Assembly: GCA_033439295.1 (NCBI GenBank)
Contig: JAVTLE010000010.1
Coordinates: 248,001 to 312,000 of the forward strand
Length of the DNA: 64,000 nucleotides
Source of the DNA: Deuterostichococcus epilithicus
Taxonomy: Eukaryota; Chlorophyta; Trebouxiophyceae; Prasiolales; Stichococcaceae
Direction of reading: 5' to 3'
Part shown: piece after piece, positions 50,101 to 60,038 of the stretch
Position numbering within the stretch: position 1 is the first letter of the stretch
How the letters are laid out: each line of letters opens with the position of its first letter
Notes under the pieces: generated by a model
Seen by the model: the letters and a program-made list of their open reading frames with translations, nothing else
Told to the model about the DNA's origin: nothing
Databases searched by the model: none
Position numbers and translations under genes: made by a program

Positions 50101-50584
50101 CCAACTGCTGAGCGGAAAGTGTATGAAAGTAGGCCAAGAAGCCGAGCCAGAACACTTGCGTGTGTTGCGTTGCTGCAGATCAAGCGCATTCGGTCCAAGC
50201 CCCAGCCGCGCGTCACAAAGGTCGGCGCAATCCCGGGCAAGGCGGGCGAGCGCTTCTACAATTATGGCATGGCCACCCTGCCGGGCTCCAGCAACCCCTT
50301 TTACGCGATTGCTGCAAAGCCGGGACCAGGCGACGACAAGGCAAGTCTCCCATCATGATGGAAGCATCAAACGCTGCGGATAAAAGTTGCGTGAGACTGG
50401 CCATAGTGCGGCACAGATGCACAACAGACGGTCACCAATGCGGCTGCCCAGCTTGACTGATCAACCTCGTCAATTTTTGCAGGTCGTTGCCTTCAAAAAG
50501 TCGGGGCTGGCCAACAAGGGCCGTTTTGCTTTCCAGATCCAGCCCGTCACCGCACGCACCTTCATCATAGCCGTCGCGCCTTGA
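47184..50584 (+). CDS. Unrecognised secreted or membrane-anchored protein, possibly beta-propeller-like
   Basis: Family not recognised. Eight exons, 372 aa, in phase: 47184-47315, 48221-48418, 48627-48696, 48888-49032, 49405-49558, 49766-49921, 50179-50340, 50483-50584 (TGA). The ATG at 47184 opens a textbook signal peptide (MLRRLLVVVASVLAVASTP, with ASA near residue 25), so the product probably enters the secretory pathway. Later segments repeat a pattern of a strand ending in L/F-x-R/K at an exon start (STYVLNLRFNPKTRKL; TFHLRRVKTGSKNLL; IKRIRSKPQPRVTKV; VVAFKKSGL), as in propeller blades. Conserved-looking cysteines: CTGGC, DVC, GEC, ALC. The intron 50341-50482 is GC-AG with the classical AAG|GCAAGT donor. 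A TGTAA lies at 50791-50795, about 207 bases past the stop. The 905-base first intron has an exon-like stretch near 48000-48120. Function unknown. Confidence 0.75.
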
Positions 50585-51455
50585 GGGCGGACATTTTGGA
50601 AGCCGAAATTGGTGCAGTGGCATTTGGCGGCATCCGCCTGTGATCACGTCAATGCAGCCGTGCTGGGCCCGCTCTGCAAGCTATGCAGATGTCGAGAGTC
50701 TGGAGTGTCTCACATGCCACATATCTGTGTAGGGCTGGACATATTTGTTGTTTCGGTGCTCACGCAGCGTGCCAGCCTACCCCTTGGGATTGTAAACAGA
50801 CCATGACGTTGTGTGTGGGGGGTGTGTTCACATTAGTAGTGCGTCAAATTCTCTTGTGTTTCAAGAGTACCAATGGACTTGGTAATGCAGCTGGACCTCC
50901 CATCAGTAAATGCAAAATGTGTTGAACTATTTGATGCGTAGACGTTCAAAGCTCAGCACAGCAATGGCTCTGTCAGGAAACCTGCGCTTTTCAAAAGTAC
51001 TCTACAGATACAGCGTCTCTCAGAACTTGCACAATAATTCCCTGCTCCTCACTTGCTACACTTTACAGCTCGACGCATCCATCTCACAACTGAAGGTACA
51101 CGCACGATCCAGGCATGTCTGCCTGAGGTACAAATGAAGCAGTAGGCAGCAGTCGTTCCCAGTCATATTACGCACATAGGATGGGCGCAAAGTTGCGCCA
51201 TGCTTCACCAAGCAGAGCTGCCGTCTCAGGCAGGGCGATGGCATGCAGACAGCCGACAGCCGCAATCATCTGCGGCGATGGCCGTCGACGATAACCACGC
51301 ACCCGACCCTGGTGGCAGGTCATTGGCGGTAAATATTCGACTGGCCCATTACCCTTCCACGTTCGGCCCACCCCGCTGGACGTTTGGCGCCTGATGTGGT
51401 GCTTTGGAGCCAGGTGGTACTGGCAGCTGCACCGGCAGGCAGGCTCGGCCTCCGC
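50585..51455. other. Convergent 3' intergenic region
   Basis: Between the secreted protein gene (+) and the dehydrogenase (-). It holds the TGTAA at 50791-50795 (+) and a - strand TGTAA at 51063-51067. No coding exon or RNA gene was recognised. Confidence 0.4.
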
Positions 51456-53891
51456 TCACCAGCAGTTGGGGCGGCCATCGATGAAGAATCCGCCACTGAG
51501 CTCGGCGCCAGGTTCGTAGGTGATGTTCCAGAATATGGACTCCACACCCTGCTCTGCTGAGCGCGGCGCACTCCCACCGCCCATGTCAGTACGGCACTGC
51601 ACGAGGAATGATGCAATGCGTGTGATCAGACGATGGATGGTGCCAAATTACATCCAGATCGTTGAGTGCCCCCTGCTGCACTGAGCGTGGCTTGCTACCC
51701 CCACCCAGATCTGTGCGGCAGTGTAGTATGTGACTAGAGGACCCACGTAACAAGGGAGGAGGTGCAGCATCAGCAGCGTATGGGCTGTCATACAGGCGCA
51801 TGGCAGAGCAGTGATCGCATGCTCCTCAGCAGCAGCTGATCTGGGTTGCCTCCAGAGTCATAGCAGAGGTGCGGGATGTATCGCAGACCTGTCAGTGCAA
51901 TCTGTCATGACAGAGAGGAGATTTGACCAGATGGTCAATCCAGAGAGGCCAAGGGGGGGTAGCAGAACGCACCCAGCCGGGGGTGACAACGCTGGCAGTG
52001 ATGCCGCGCTGTCGGAGCTGCTCGTTGTGCGCAAGCAGCTGCGTCGCCCGGTTCAGCATTGCCTTTGTAACGCTGCGCAGGCAGGCGACAACACATGCCG
52101 CTTGTAACACTTCCAACTGGCGCGCGGAGCGCGGGCGAGGGTGTTTCGCGATGACTTCCGCCACTGCCAGCAGCGCCAGCCGCATCGTGTGCAAGCCTTG
52201 CACTCGCTCTCACTCACAAGCTGTGCTGTCGTCCCTGACGAAGCCCTGTCGCCGGCGTGACATGCTGGGCTGCTGCAATACACGGTGCCGCCGCCCGGTG
52301 GCACATTTTGGCTGCAGTATCAGCCACAGCATCCCTTGTCGCTCTTCTGGATTTGCACGGGCTCACGTTGTGCAAGTCACCTGTAGGTGGGCACAGGGCC
52401 GGCCGCCTGACGTGAGTCCGACGCGTCAAACGGTAGCCGCCGCAGCTCCTCCAGGGTGTCCGATTCCATGATGCGGTCTCCATAGGCTGTGGACAGGCAG
52501 TGCAGCTGGCCGAGGCCGCTGCTGACGTTCACCACGCGCGCGCCTGCAGGATGGTGGCAGGCAGGCGTCGCATGACGATTCAAGGGCAGGGAGTAGGGGC
52601 TGCGGCAGTGACAGCCTTTCAACGCTGCACCTGGCCATCGGCATGTGTTCTCAGGTCTGGCCATCAGAGGGAAAGCTTGCTTGCAGCATGCACGTGCCTG
52701 TAGCGCATGAAGACAGCATGCAGGATGCCGCATAATTGCACCCTGCCAGGCTCCTGCGGCCGGCCCTGTGGCGGATGTGAATTCCCGGCGCACCTTCCGC
52801 CATGTGCGGGCACAGCTGCTCGACCAGAGATATCGGGCCCTCGAAATTCGTTGCGTAAGCCATGTCCCAGGCTGCCTGGCTCCACTCGTGCAGGTACACC
52901 CCCGCTGCAGCACACAGGCGCGGGTCATGAGCCACAAGCTACAGGCTGCAACCACATGAGCAGCCTGGTGATTCTGGCCGGAACAGCTCCCCTGAACCCT
53001 CTTGTGGGATGGTAGCACAGGCCACGCACAGAAGTCGCGACGACACAGCCCAGGCGACTTTCCGTGGCAGCGGGGCACGCGCCGCCAGCACGAAGCCTGC
53101 ACCCCGCCAGCTCCACACACCGCAACATGGTATCGAACAGTCCAGCGCAGATGGTGCAGCGCACATCCAATAGCCGCACTCCGCTGGTCGTGCGGGATGT
53201 TACAGCTAGATTGGAAATGGGAGGGGGAATGGGAGGGGCTGCCCTGACGGTTCACCGTTATTCACGAGGCACGTGATGCGCTGGTCATAGTCCCGCCGCA
53301 CCGCCGCCACCGCCGCCGTCACGCTGCCGGGATCGGCCACGTCCAGCTCCAGCGGCCGCACTGCATCCTGGCGCCGCGTTTCGGCGGCCACCTGGTGCGC
53401 CGCTTCCGCCGCTGCACAGCATTTAAGGGGTCAAAGAAACATTAAAGCTCAACTTTTTTAACGAAAAAGAAACCTGCAGCCCTCATCCCCATACGCCATC
53501 GACAGTTGTGCTACTTTCGCTCGACCACCTGTTGACTAGGTTATGACTAAGGTCAAGTGGCAAGCCGCTACACCTGTAGGCGCACCTTTCCCATGCGTGC
53601 GGCTTGCGAGCAACACCTGCCGTCCTGAGGAGACAAGCTTCCTGGCGAGGCCCAGGCCCAGGCCCCTGTTGCCACCTGCGCGGCAACAATTCGTTCGGGT
53701 CACAGGTGTAACTCGGATTGAATTTCTGGCAGGTCATCAGCCGCAGCGGTTGTGATCTGATCTGCCGTGTAATCACCCTTGCCACTACATAACTACATTC
53801 CAGTAGTATGTCGATCATACCATTTGGCCAGATCAATATTCTGACCGGCATATGGTTGCTTACCGGTCAGAAGCACCCAGCCCTCCGCCAT
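51456..53891 (-). CDS. Short-chain dehydrogenase/reductase, carbonyl-reductase type
   Basis: NAD(P)H-dependent cytosolic-type reductase; substrate not deducible. Seven exons, 262 aa: 53891-53864, 53675-53586, 53411-53256, 52904-52794, 52543-52381, 52072-51973, 51596-51456 (TGA), all GT-AG and in phase. The 28-base first exon encodes MAEGWVLLTG, completing the nucleotide-binding TGGNRGLG (TGxxxGxG) across intron 1. Then CLVNNAGVY (NNAG), VNVSSG (catalytic Ser), YSVTK (catalytic Tyr-x-x-x-Lys, split by intron 5) and PGWCRTDMGG. About 45 residues separate SSG and YSVTK, the insertion typical of monomeric carbonyl reductase, menthone reductase and salutaridine reductase relatives, rather than classical tetrameric SDRs. 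No targeting peptide is visible. Intron 6 contains a decayed copy of the final exon. Confidence 0.93.
51636..51720 (-). repeat. Decayed copy of the dehydrogenase's last exon inside intron 6
   Basis: On the - strand, 51720 downward aligns with the start of the last exon (51596 downward). It reads CRTDLGGGSKPRSVQQGA against CRTDMGGGSAPRSAEQGV, then diverges. The base pair before it is AC rather than AG, so the acceptor is lost and it should be skipped. Confidence 0.9.
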
Positions 53892-54624
53892 GCTTGAGGA
53901 GCTGCAAGCACCAGATCGCAAGTGCACGACCCGGTATGTGTCTGTTTGCCGGCCAAGGCTTGCCGATATCGAACTTGACCTTGGACACCACAGGACCTCC
54001 TGTCAGTGATTGCGTGCACGAACTACACAGCGTTGATGCATCGCACGTGCCGTGCTGCTGAGTCAGCAATATCAGGGGCCTGTAACATCTTTCATGAGGT
54101 AGGTACGTGCAGAAATTCGATGGCACCCGTTTCGGGGGCCTCAGCCCTGCACGCTGGCACCACTTCTGATGCATTGGTACTGATCATCGATGTATACACT
54201 CTCTGCCGAAGGGAAATCCTAAACGTCACGGCCCTTCACCGTCAGCCAGTGCCCTCGCCGCAGCGGAAGCGCGCTACTAGCGCAACCAGGCACTCAGAAA
54301 AAGAATCCAGCCGACCAACTCAGGCTGCGCCGAGAGTACTTCGGGAGTGGGCCCGCCACATTCCGGTTTTGATTTCCGGTTTGTTTGACCAAGATCCGAA
54401 CAATTCGCCTAGAATACAGCCACGCTTTGCTGTTGCCGCCCCTGCGGTTGCTGGCAATGCGTCTGCTCGTGCCGGGTGCAGCGCGAAGAGGGCGGGCATG
54501 ATGCATTGCGAGGTCGGCTCGGCTGCCGGTCAGCCTGCGCATGTGGACCCTCCGCTCTGGAGACCAGAGAGCTACGGCGTCCTGGCACCAGCGCTCACTC
54601 CGCCGTGCAGTGCAGTAACACACG
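53892..54624. promoter_or_regulatory. Intergenic region upstream of the dehydrogenase, downstream of the bZIP-like gene
   Basis: 733 bases containing the dehydrogenase promoter and the bZIP-like gene's 3' flank, both - strand. No exon was supported and no TATA-like element stands out. Confidence 0.35.
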
Positions 54625-57600
54625 TTACTTCGGCGCAGCGGCGGCGGCCCACGCTGCAGTAGTCGTGGAGACTGCGTGCTGGATGTACTCGACGCCCGCG
54701 TCCGCCGCCAGGAGGCCACCGTGCTTTCCGCCGTTGTACTGCATGACCAGCGCCAGGGCACCATCCAGCGGCGGCAGAGACCCTGCACAGCACGCGATCG
54801 CGTCAATGACTGCAGCATATTTGCCCCACCCCCGTCGGGCTGCATTTGCTGTTGTTCTCCGACAGCCCAACTGGACCGGCTGGTCTGAAAGCTGGAAGAC
54901 CTGAGTGACGCTCGCCCCTCCTGCTGCAGTTCTGCACCACGACAGCCGCGCCATTGCAGCCGCAGCAGTAAAGCATGCAGCTGCGCAAAGTGCCGGGGAA
55001 GCTGCTAACACCCAAGCTGCACAACACAGCAAGAACCCCTCAACGCACACAGCACGCGCGGACGGGACGCTAGAGGTTATATGCGGTAAATGAGAGGCTA
55101 TATAGCACAACAAAAAACACTCGTGGGTGGCCCGCCCACCTGCGGGCGAGCGGGCGCCCATCGCCAGCAGCTCCTTGTGTCCCGGCTCCCCCGCCTCAGC
55201 GGCCAGGGTTTCCACCAGCTCGATGTAATCTGCGCGCGCCGGGTACGCCTGCAAGCGCGCAGAGCGGGCGCTCACAATTGCGAGCGCTTTGACACAGCGA
55301 CCATCCATTTGGTGCTTCGCCACCTCAGCGACAGGATGAGGTGGAGGGCTCGTGCACTTTGACGTCTTCGTGTCAGTGCACGGAGGCGGTGCTGGAAGCG
55401 AAGACAAAGTGAAGCCAAGGAGCTGCCACGAAGCATGTCGGCAAAGGGAACGCACATGTAGCTGGAGTGTGGCCGCCTGAACGGGCGTGAGAACCTGTGA
55501 AACACATCGAGAGGCATGGGCCCGTCTATGCGTTCACATCACAACAGAGGAGAGACATGTGTGGTGCCGGCAGCTTCAGGTGCGGCGCCTGCTTGTAGCT
55601 TCCTGCTTGCAGCTTGCGGCACGGTCGGCAGGTGGGCAACTCCCCACCTGCAGCAAGCTCCCCACCATCCATTGAAATGTGGTGCTGCCCTCCTGCGAGG
55701 GTAACAACACGCCAGTTGACAGTGGGCCCCAGCACACCCGTTGATGCATCTGCACTATACAGCAGCATGCAGCCATGCACTCATGCCCGCTGGCAAGCAC
55801 ACTGCACCAATTTGGTCAATGCCGTCAGCCCTGCCGCCGCTGACGCCCGCTTGCAAGCCGTCATGCCTGCTTTTCCTCCCTTACGACACCACCAGACGCA
55901 TGCAGAAATGTGCCGGGGCTGCACCCACCAGGCATGCGCGCGAAACCTGAACCCTGCATCCAGCCCACAGTGTGATGCAGCGGGAGCCCCGGTCACTCAC
56001 TGCGCAGAGGATGTCCTGCAGCTCGCTGGTCTTGGCGTTGAGCGCATCCAGGCTGGCGCTCGAGAGCCCGGAGGCGTCATCGGGGCGCCCGGCATGGCCG
56101 ACGCTGCCGTCCTGTGCGGCGACGCACAGCAGCAGGAGTGACGCACAGAGTGCATGCATGCGTGTGCGCCCTGTGCCAGCAAGCAGCTCTACGGCCGAGG
56201 TCTGTACGGCATGCCCAAGCGCAAGGGAGGCAAACAAGGCCGCCAACTGGATCACGACGAGCTGTGGCACTTACGCACAAGCTGCAGCCAGTCCATTCGC
56301 ACATGCTGAACACCACTATTCTCGTAGTGCAGGTCGCACCTGCAGCGTGGCTGTAAGCCGGCGCCGCCGAGCCTCCAGCTGCCCCAGGTTGAGCAGGCAC
56401 AGCCGGCGCAGGCCCAGCAGCGCCGTGCGCTGCACGGGGCGAAGCGCCGCCGCACGCAGCAGGTTGCTGCCGCCCGACGCGCTGCCGCCCGGCGCGCTGC
56501 CGCTGAATGGCGCAGAAGACTGCGAGGGCAGTGGACGCAGAAGGGCCTGCACGATGTGCAGGCGCCAGATCTCCAGCTCCAGCTGCGCCTGTCAGTATTC
56601 AAGGGAAAGCTGTGACAGAGTTTGAGAGATCCAGGGGTGCAGGGGGGAGAGTTGTGAGTGATGCCAGTTTCCTGACACAGCGGCCCCATAAGGTCGGTTC
56701 TTCCGGTGCTTTATGACTTATCAATTCTACCACCCGCGGTCTGGTGAAGACGAGTTTGTTAATATGGAGCAGGTGTCGAGTGCCCTTGAGTCCAGACATA
56801 TTCCCGAGTTTTTTTCACTCGGCGCATCGTTTTCTGCATATGGGTTGGTCTTCACAGATGCTGGCATGGGATCCAAGCCAAACACGCACCAGCCGGCTGA
56901 CGACCGATGGCTCGGGGTCACATTTCTGCGGCATCGCCAGCAGCAGCTCCCCGAATGCCGCAATGTACTTTTCCCACAGCCGCTGATATTCGCCTGCATC
57001 CATAGCCGCCGCCTGCGTTGCAGGGACGGCCATGATCCTCAATCAGCCACGACTGCATGGTCGGTTCTTTCGACAAGCCTCTCTTCAGGAAGCAAGCGTG
57101 GCGGGGGAGGCCGGCACCGGCAGTCTGGTTATAGACATGGACGTGCCATAACGTTGATCTGTGTTGCGCCAGGAGCCTTGCACCCAGGGATTTTCAGCGC
57201 CCTTGCACTTGCGCATTGAATGAGCACAAGTGAACGCCTGTAGGCGCCAGTGTTGGCAGCCCCTACAAATCAGTTTCAGGGGGAGCTGGACGTGCCTGCT
57301 GCCGGGTGAGCGTGAGCGGCGGCCCAGGGTCCACAGTGAACGTCAGCGTCGGCCCCAGCTCCAGCATGTGCTCCAGCAGCCGCCAGGTGTGTGCGTCCAG
57401 CCACCTAATTGGTGGGACGCCTGCGGTTGTGATTGCAGATGTGGGACTTCATGGTCCAACGGATTGCGGCGCCAGCAAAACAAAGAAACCAGCGCACGTA
57501 TTGCATCGGTGAGGAAGGTTGGAAGGAGAAGGAGGGGCAGTGCTGACCTGTTGTGGCATCGGATGGTGGTGTCGAGTGTATGAGCTTCTCCAGCAGCGTG

Positions 57601-59258
57601 TTCCGCATCGCAAAGCTCTCCTGCAGCATCCGGGGTGCCGGCTGTCACAGCTGACAGGGCAGCTTGCTGCCTCGTCAGACATTGTCTGAAAATCGATATT
57701 CGGTGTGTGTGACCGGGAGAAGAAGTTTGTCCTCCAAGCGGGACCTCAAGCCATGCTACTGATGGTGGCCCCTCTGGGCATGGTTGGGTGGTGCATAAGA
57801 GCGCTTGCCTTTCGGATGCGCATAGTTTCCAGCTCCACCGTGAGCGCTGCTATCTTGACCTCCGAGTCTTGCAGCCGCTCCTGCAGCACACAGCCAGAGT
57901 ATCGATTCTGGCAGGTCTTAGCATGCGCAGCTGGACCCTGCCGACAGCAGTCTGCTGGCACCACGCAGCACGGCCAGAGCCAGGTCCACCCGGCAGGGGT
58001 CCATGCACCGTGAGCATTCGTGATGTACGAGGAATGCCTTTCCGGCACACCCTGATGCTTCAGCATATGATGCCTCGAAGCAGTACATGATAGCATTGAA
58101 TCAAGGCCAATTGGTGTGAATTCTGCACCTTTTGCCTGTCATAGTACTTCTGCTGTGCCGACCTGGTTGCTGCAGGCTTGCGACAGGTGCTGCCGACAAC
58201 GGACGGCGGCTCGCGGCTCTGCAAATCATCACCCAATGGCATAGAAGTTCAGAGTGATATAGGGGGAGTTCTGCACGCCATCATCTAATGGCTTCGCAGT
58301 TCAATGTGACATAGCAAGAAACCATGCCTCCCTCCAGCCCAGGTGTCGTTTGCATCAGCAGGTGGAATGAGGTACCATATACCACGGGTGCCTGGCCCCA
58401 TCGATGTGCACATGCTGGGGTTAAGCAGTTGGCTGCGATGCTGAGTGGCTGTCTGACACGACCCGCAACAAGACGCAGTCCTGAGGTGTCCGCGCCAGGC
58501 GGTGAGTCTCACCCGTTTTGGCGGCGCATCGCGCGCAGCGACACAAGGCGCAGCCCCCCTGGCCCTCGGCTGTTTGAGTGCGCAGCTGCCGGCGCTGTAG
58601 TCGTTGTGCTGCACTTGCTGCGCCGCCAGCTGCTGCGGACGATCGCGCACGCAATCTTGCAAGGCGTTGCTGCTCTGTTGTCGAGCGTCTCCCACGTCTG
58701 CCATCTGCAGCTGCAGCGGCGCTGCGCAGCCGCCAGCCTTTGGAGCGTTTGAAGTGCTGGCCCACTGCCAGGCGCCGGTGCCACCTGGCTGCAGATCCGG
58801 CTGTGTCGCCGCCGGCGGGGTCTCGGGCAGACCCAGCAGGACTCGCATTTCATCCTGGACGAGTGTAGACAATGATCCATAACAACACGAGAACCCAGCT
58901 GGGACCCTTGACCGGCAGTGCAGCTTTCGCGTCCTGACACCACTTGGTGGTCCAGCGTTTGAACAGAGCATGTGCGGAATTCAGCAATTCGCGTGCGCAC
59001 GACATAGCGGGCCCGGGCTCAGCTGGGCACCTGCACGACAAAGTTATGCCAGGGACATTTCAAAGGTGTGCCATGATGCAGTGACGGCTGGCCTGCACGC
59101 TGCCGAACCTGGAATACGATGTCTGACACGGATCGGCCGACGCAATCGAAAGGCGACGGCTCCGCTGCCATCTGGTCCAGGAAGGTGGGGCTGAGGTCCT
59201 CATGATCCCAAAGCCGACCCAGGAGCGGTGACATCACCCGCCCCAGCAACGCCGACAT
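54625..59258 (-). CDS. bZIP-like coiled-coil protein, possible transcription factor
   Basis: Thirteen exons, 564 aa, all in phase: 59258-59109, 58854-58513, 58218-58129, 57880-57809, 57620-57548, 57420-57296, 57012-56890, 56588-56340, 56111-56001, 55692-55648, 55323-55276, 55248-55140, 54782-54625 (TAA). Residues about 170-225 read RKPAATRSAQQKYYDRQK then ERLQDSEVKIAALTVELE, followed by MRNTLLEKL. This fits a bZIP basic region (RxxAQxxYxxRQK) running into a heptad leucine-type coil, a form common in algal and fungal bZIPs; the usual basic-region Asn is not obvious. The C-terminal 330 residues are helical, Leu/Ala-rich (LLEHMLELGPTLTF; YQRLWEKYIAAFGELLLAM) and match no domain I can name. Two introns are GC-AG (57621-57808, AAG|GCAAGC; 57013-57295, CAG|GCACGT). 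An alternative reading is a structural coiled-coil protein. Confidence 0.75.
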
Positions 59259-60038
59259 CGCTCGATAGCAGCAGCACCTCACAAACACAAAGCGGCTCCA
59301 GAGATCCAGGCCAATCAGGCAAGAGTATGTAGATCCTGCGCTCGGATGTCTTAGCAGCATAAATGGCTTAGAAATCCGAACACGGGTGGCGCCATCAGTC
59401 TTGGATTGCTTTGATCAGCACCACACGGCCGTATGTTCGCTGCTCAGGCGAAGAAGCAGCATCTGAAGCTGCTCTGATGAGGCAGCAGATATGACTAAGT
59501 ATGCACGTGGCTGCACATGATGTTATGTCACAGCGAGATCTACGCAGTGGATCCAGATTGCATCTGCGATCAAGTGCTCCTCTGCAGAGGCTGTACGAGT
59601 GCGCCTGGACGAATGCAACTACTCGTTGTATTGTTTCCTTCTGCGCCGCTCTTACCTCTAGAGTAGCTTGGCTTTGCAATCAGTAAGTGCCCTCAGACCG
59701 CCGCAGGCGCAGAAGGCGCCATCGATCATGCGCAGGGACAGTCAGCCCCGACTTCCTGGACCGGCTCGGCAGCGCAGCCGTCGCCTTTCGGCTGTGTAGG
59801 TACTTGGGTCAGATATGGCATTGCAGGTGCGGCAGCGCGCAGGCCGTCTGACTTTGAGACTGGCAGCAGCGCTATGGCATTTGTTTTTGGCTGAAGGACG
59901 GAGTGCTTCAATCACTGAACAGGCAAACTCCACTCAACGCGTTTGCATGTGCATTATGTCAGGTTTACTGGATGATAGTGAATCGAAGTTCACGCTTCTA
60001 GGTCGTGCAAGGCCCACGACATTGCCGCCGCTCGGCGC
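59259..60038. promoter_or_regulatory. Intergenic region between bZIP-like gene and CLC gene
   Basis: 780 bases, promoter side of the bZIP-like gene and 3' flank of the CLC gene (both - strand). No exon, RNA gene or repeat was recognised. Confidence 0.35.

Noticed and set aside
52377-53255. Long - strand open frame of 292 codons
   Set aside because: It runs through two dehydrogenase introns; only parts coincide with true exons, and SDR motifs need splicing.
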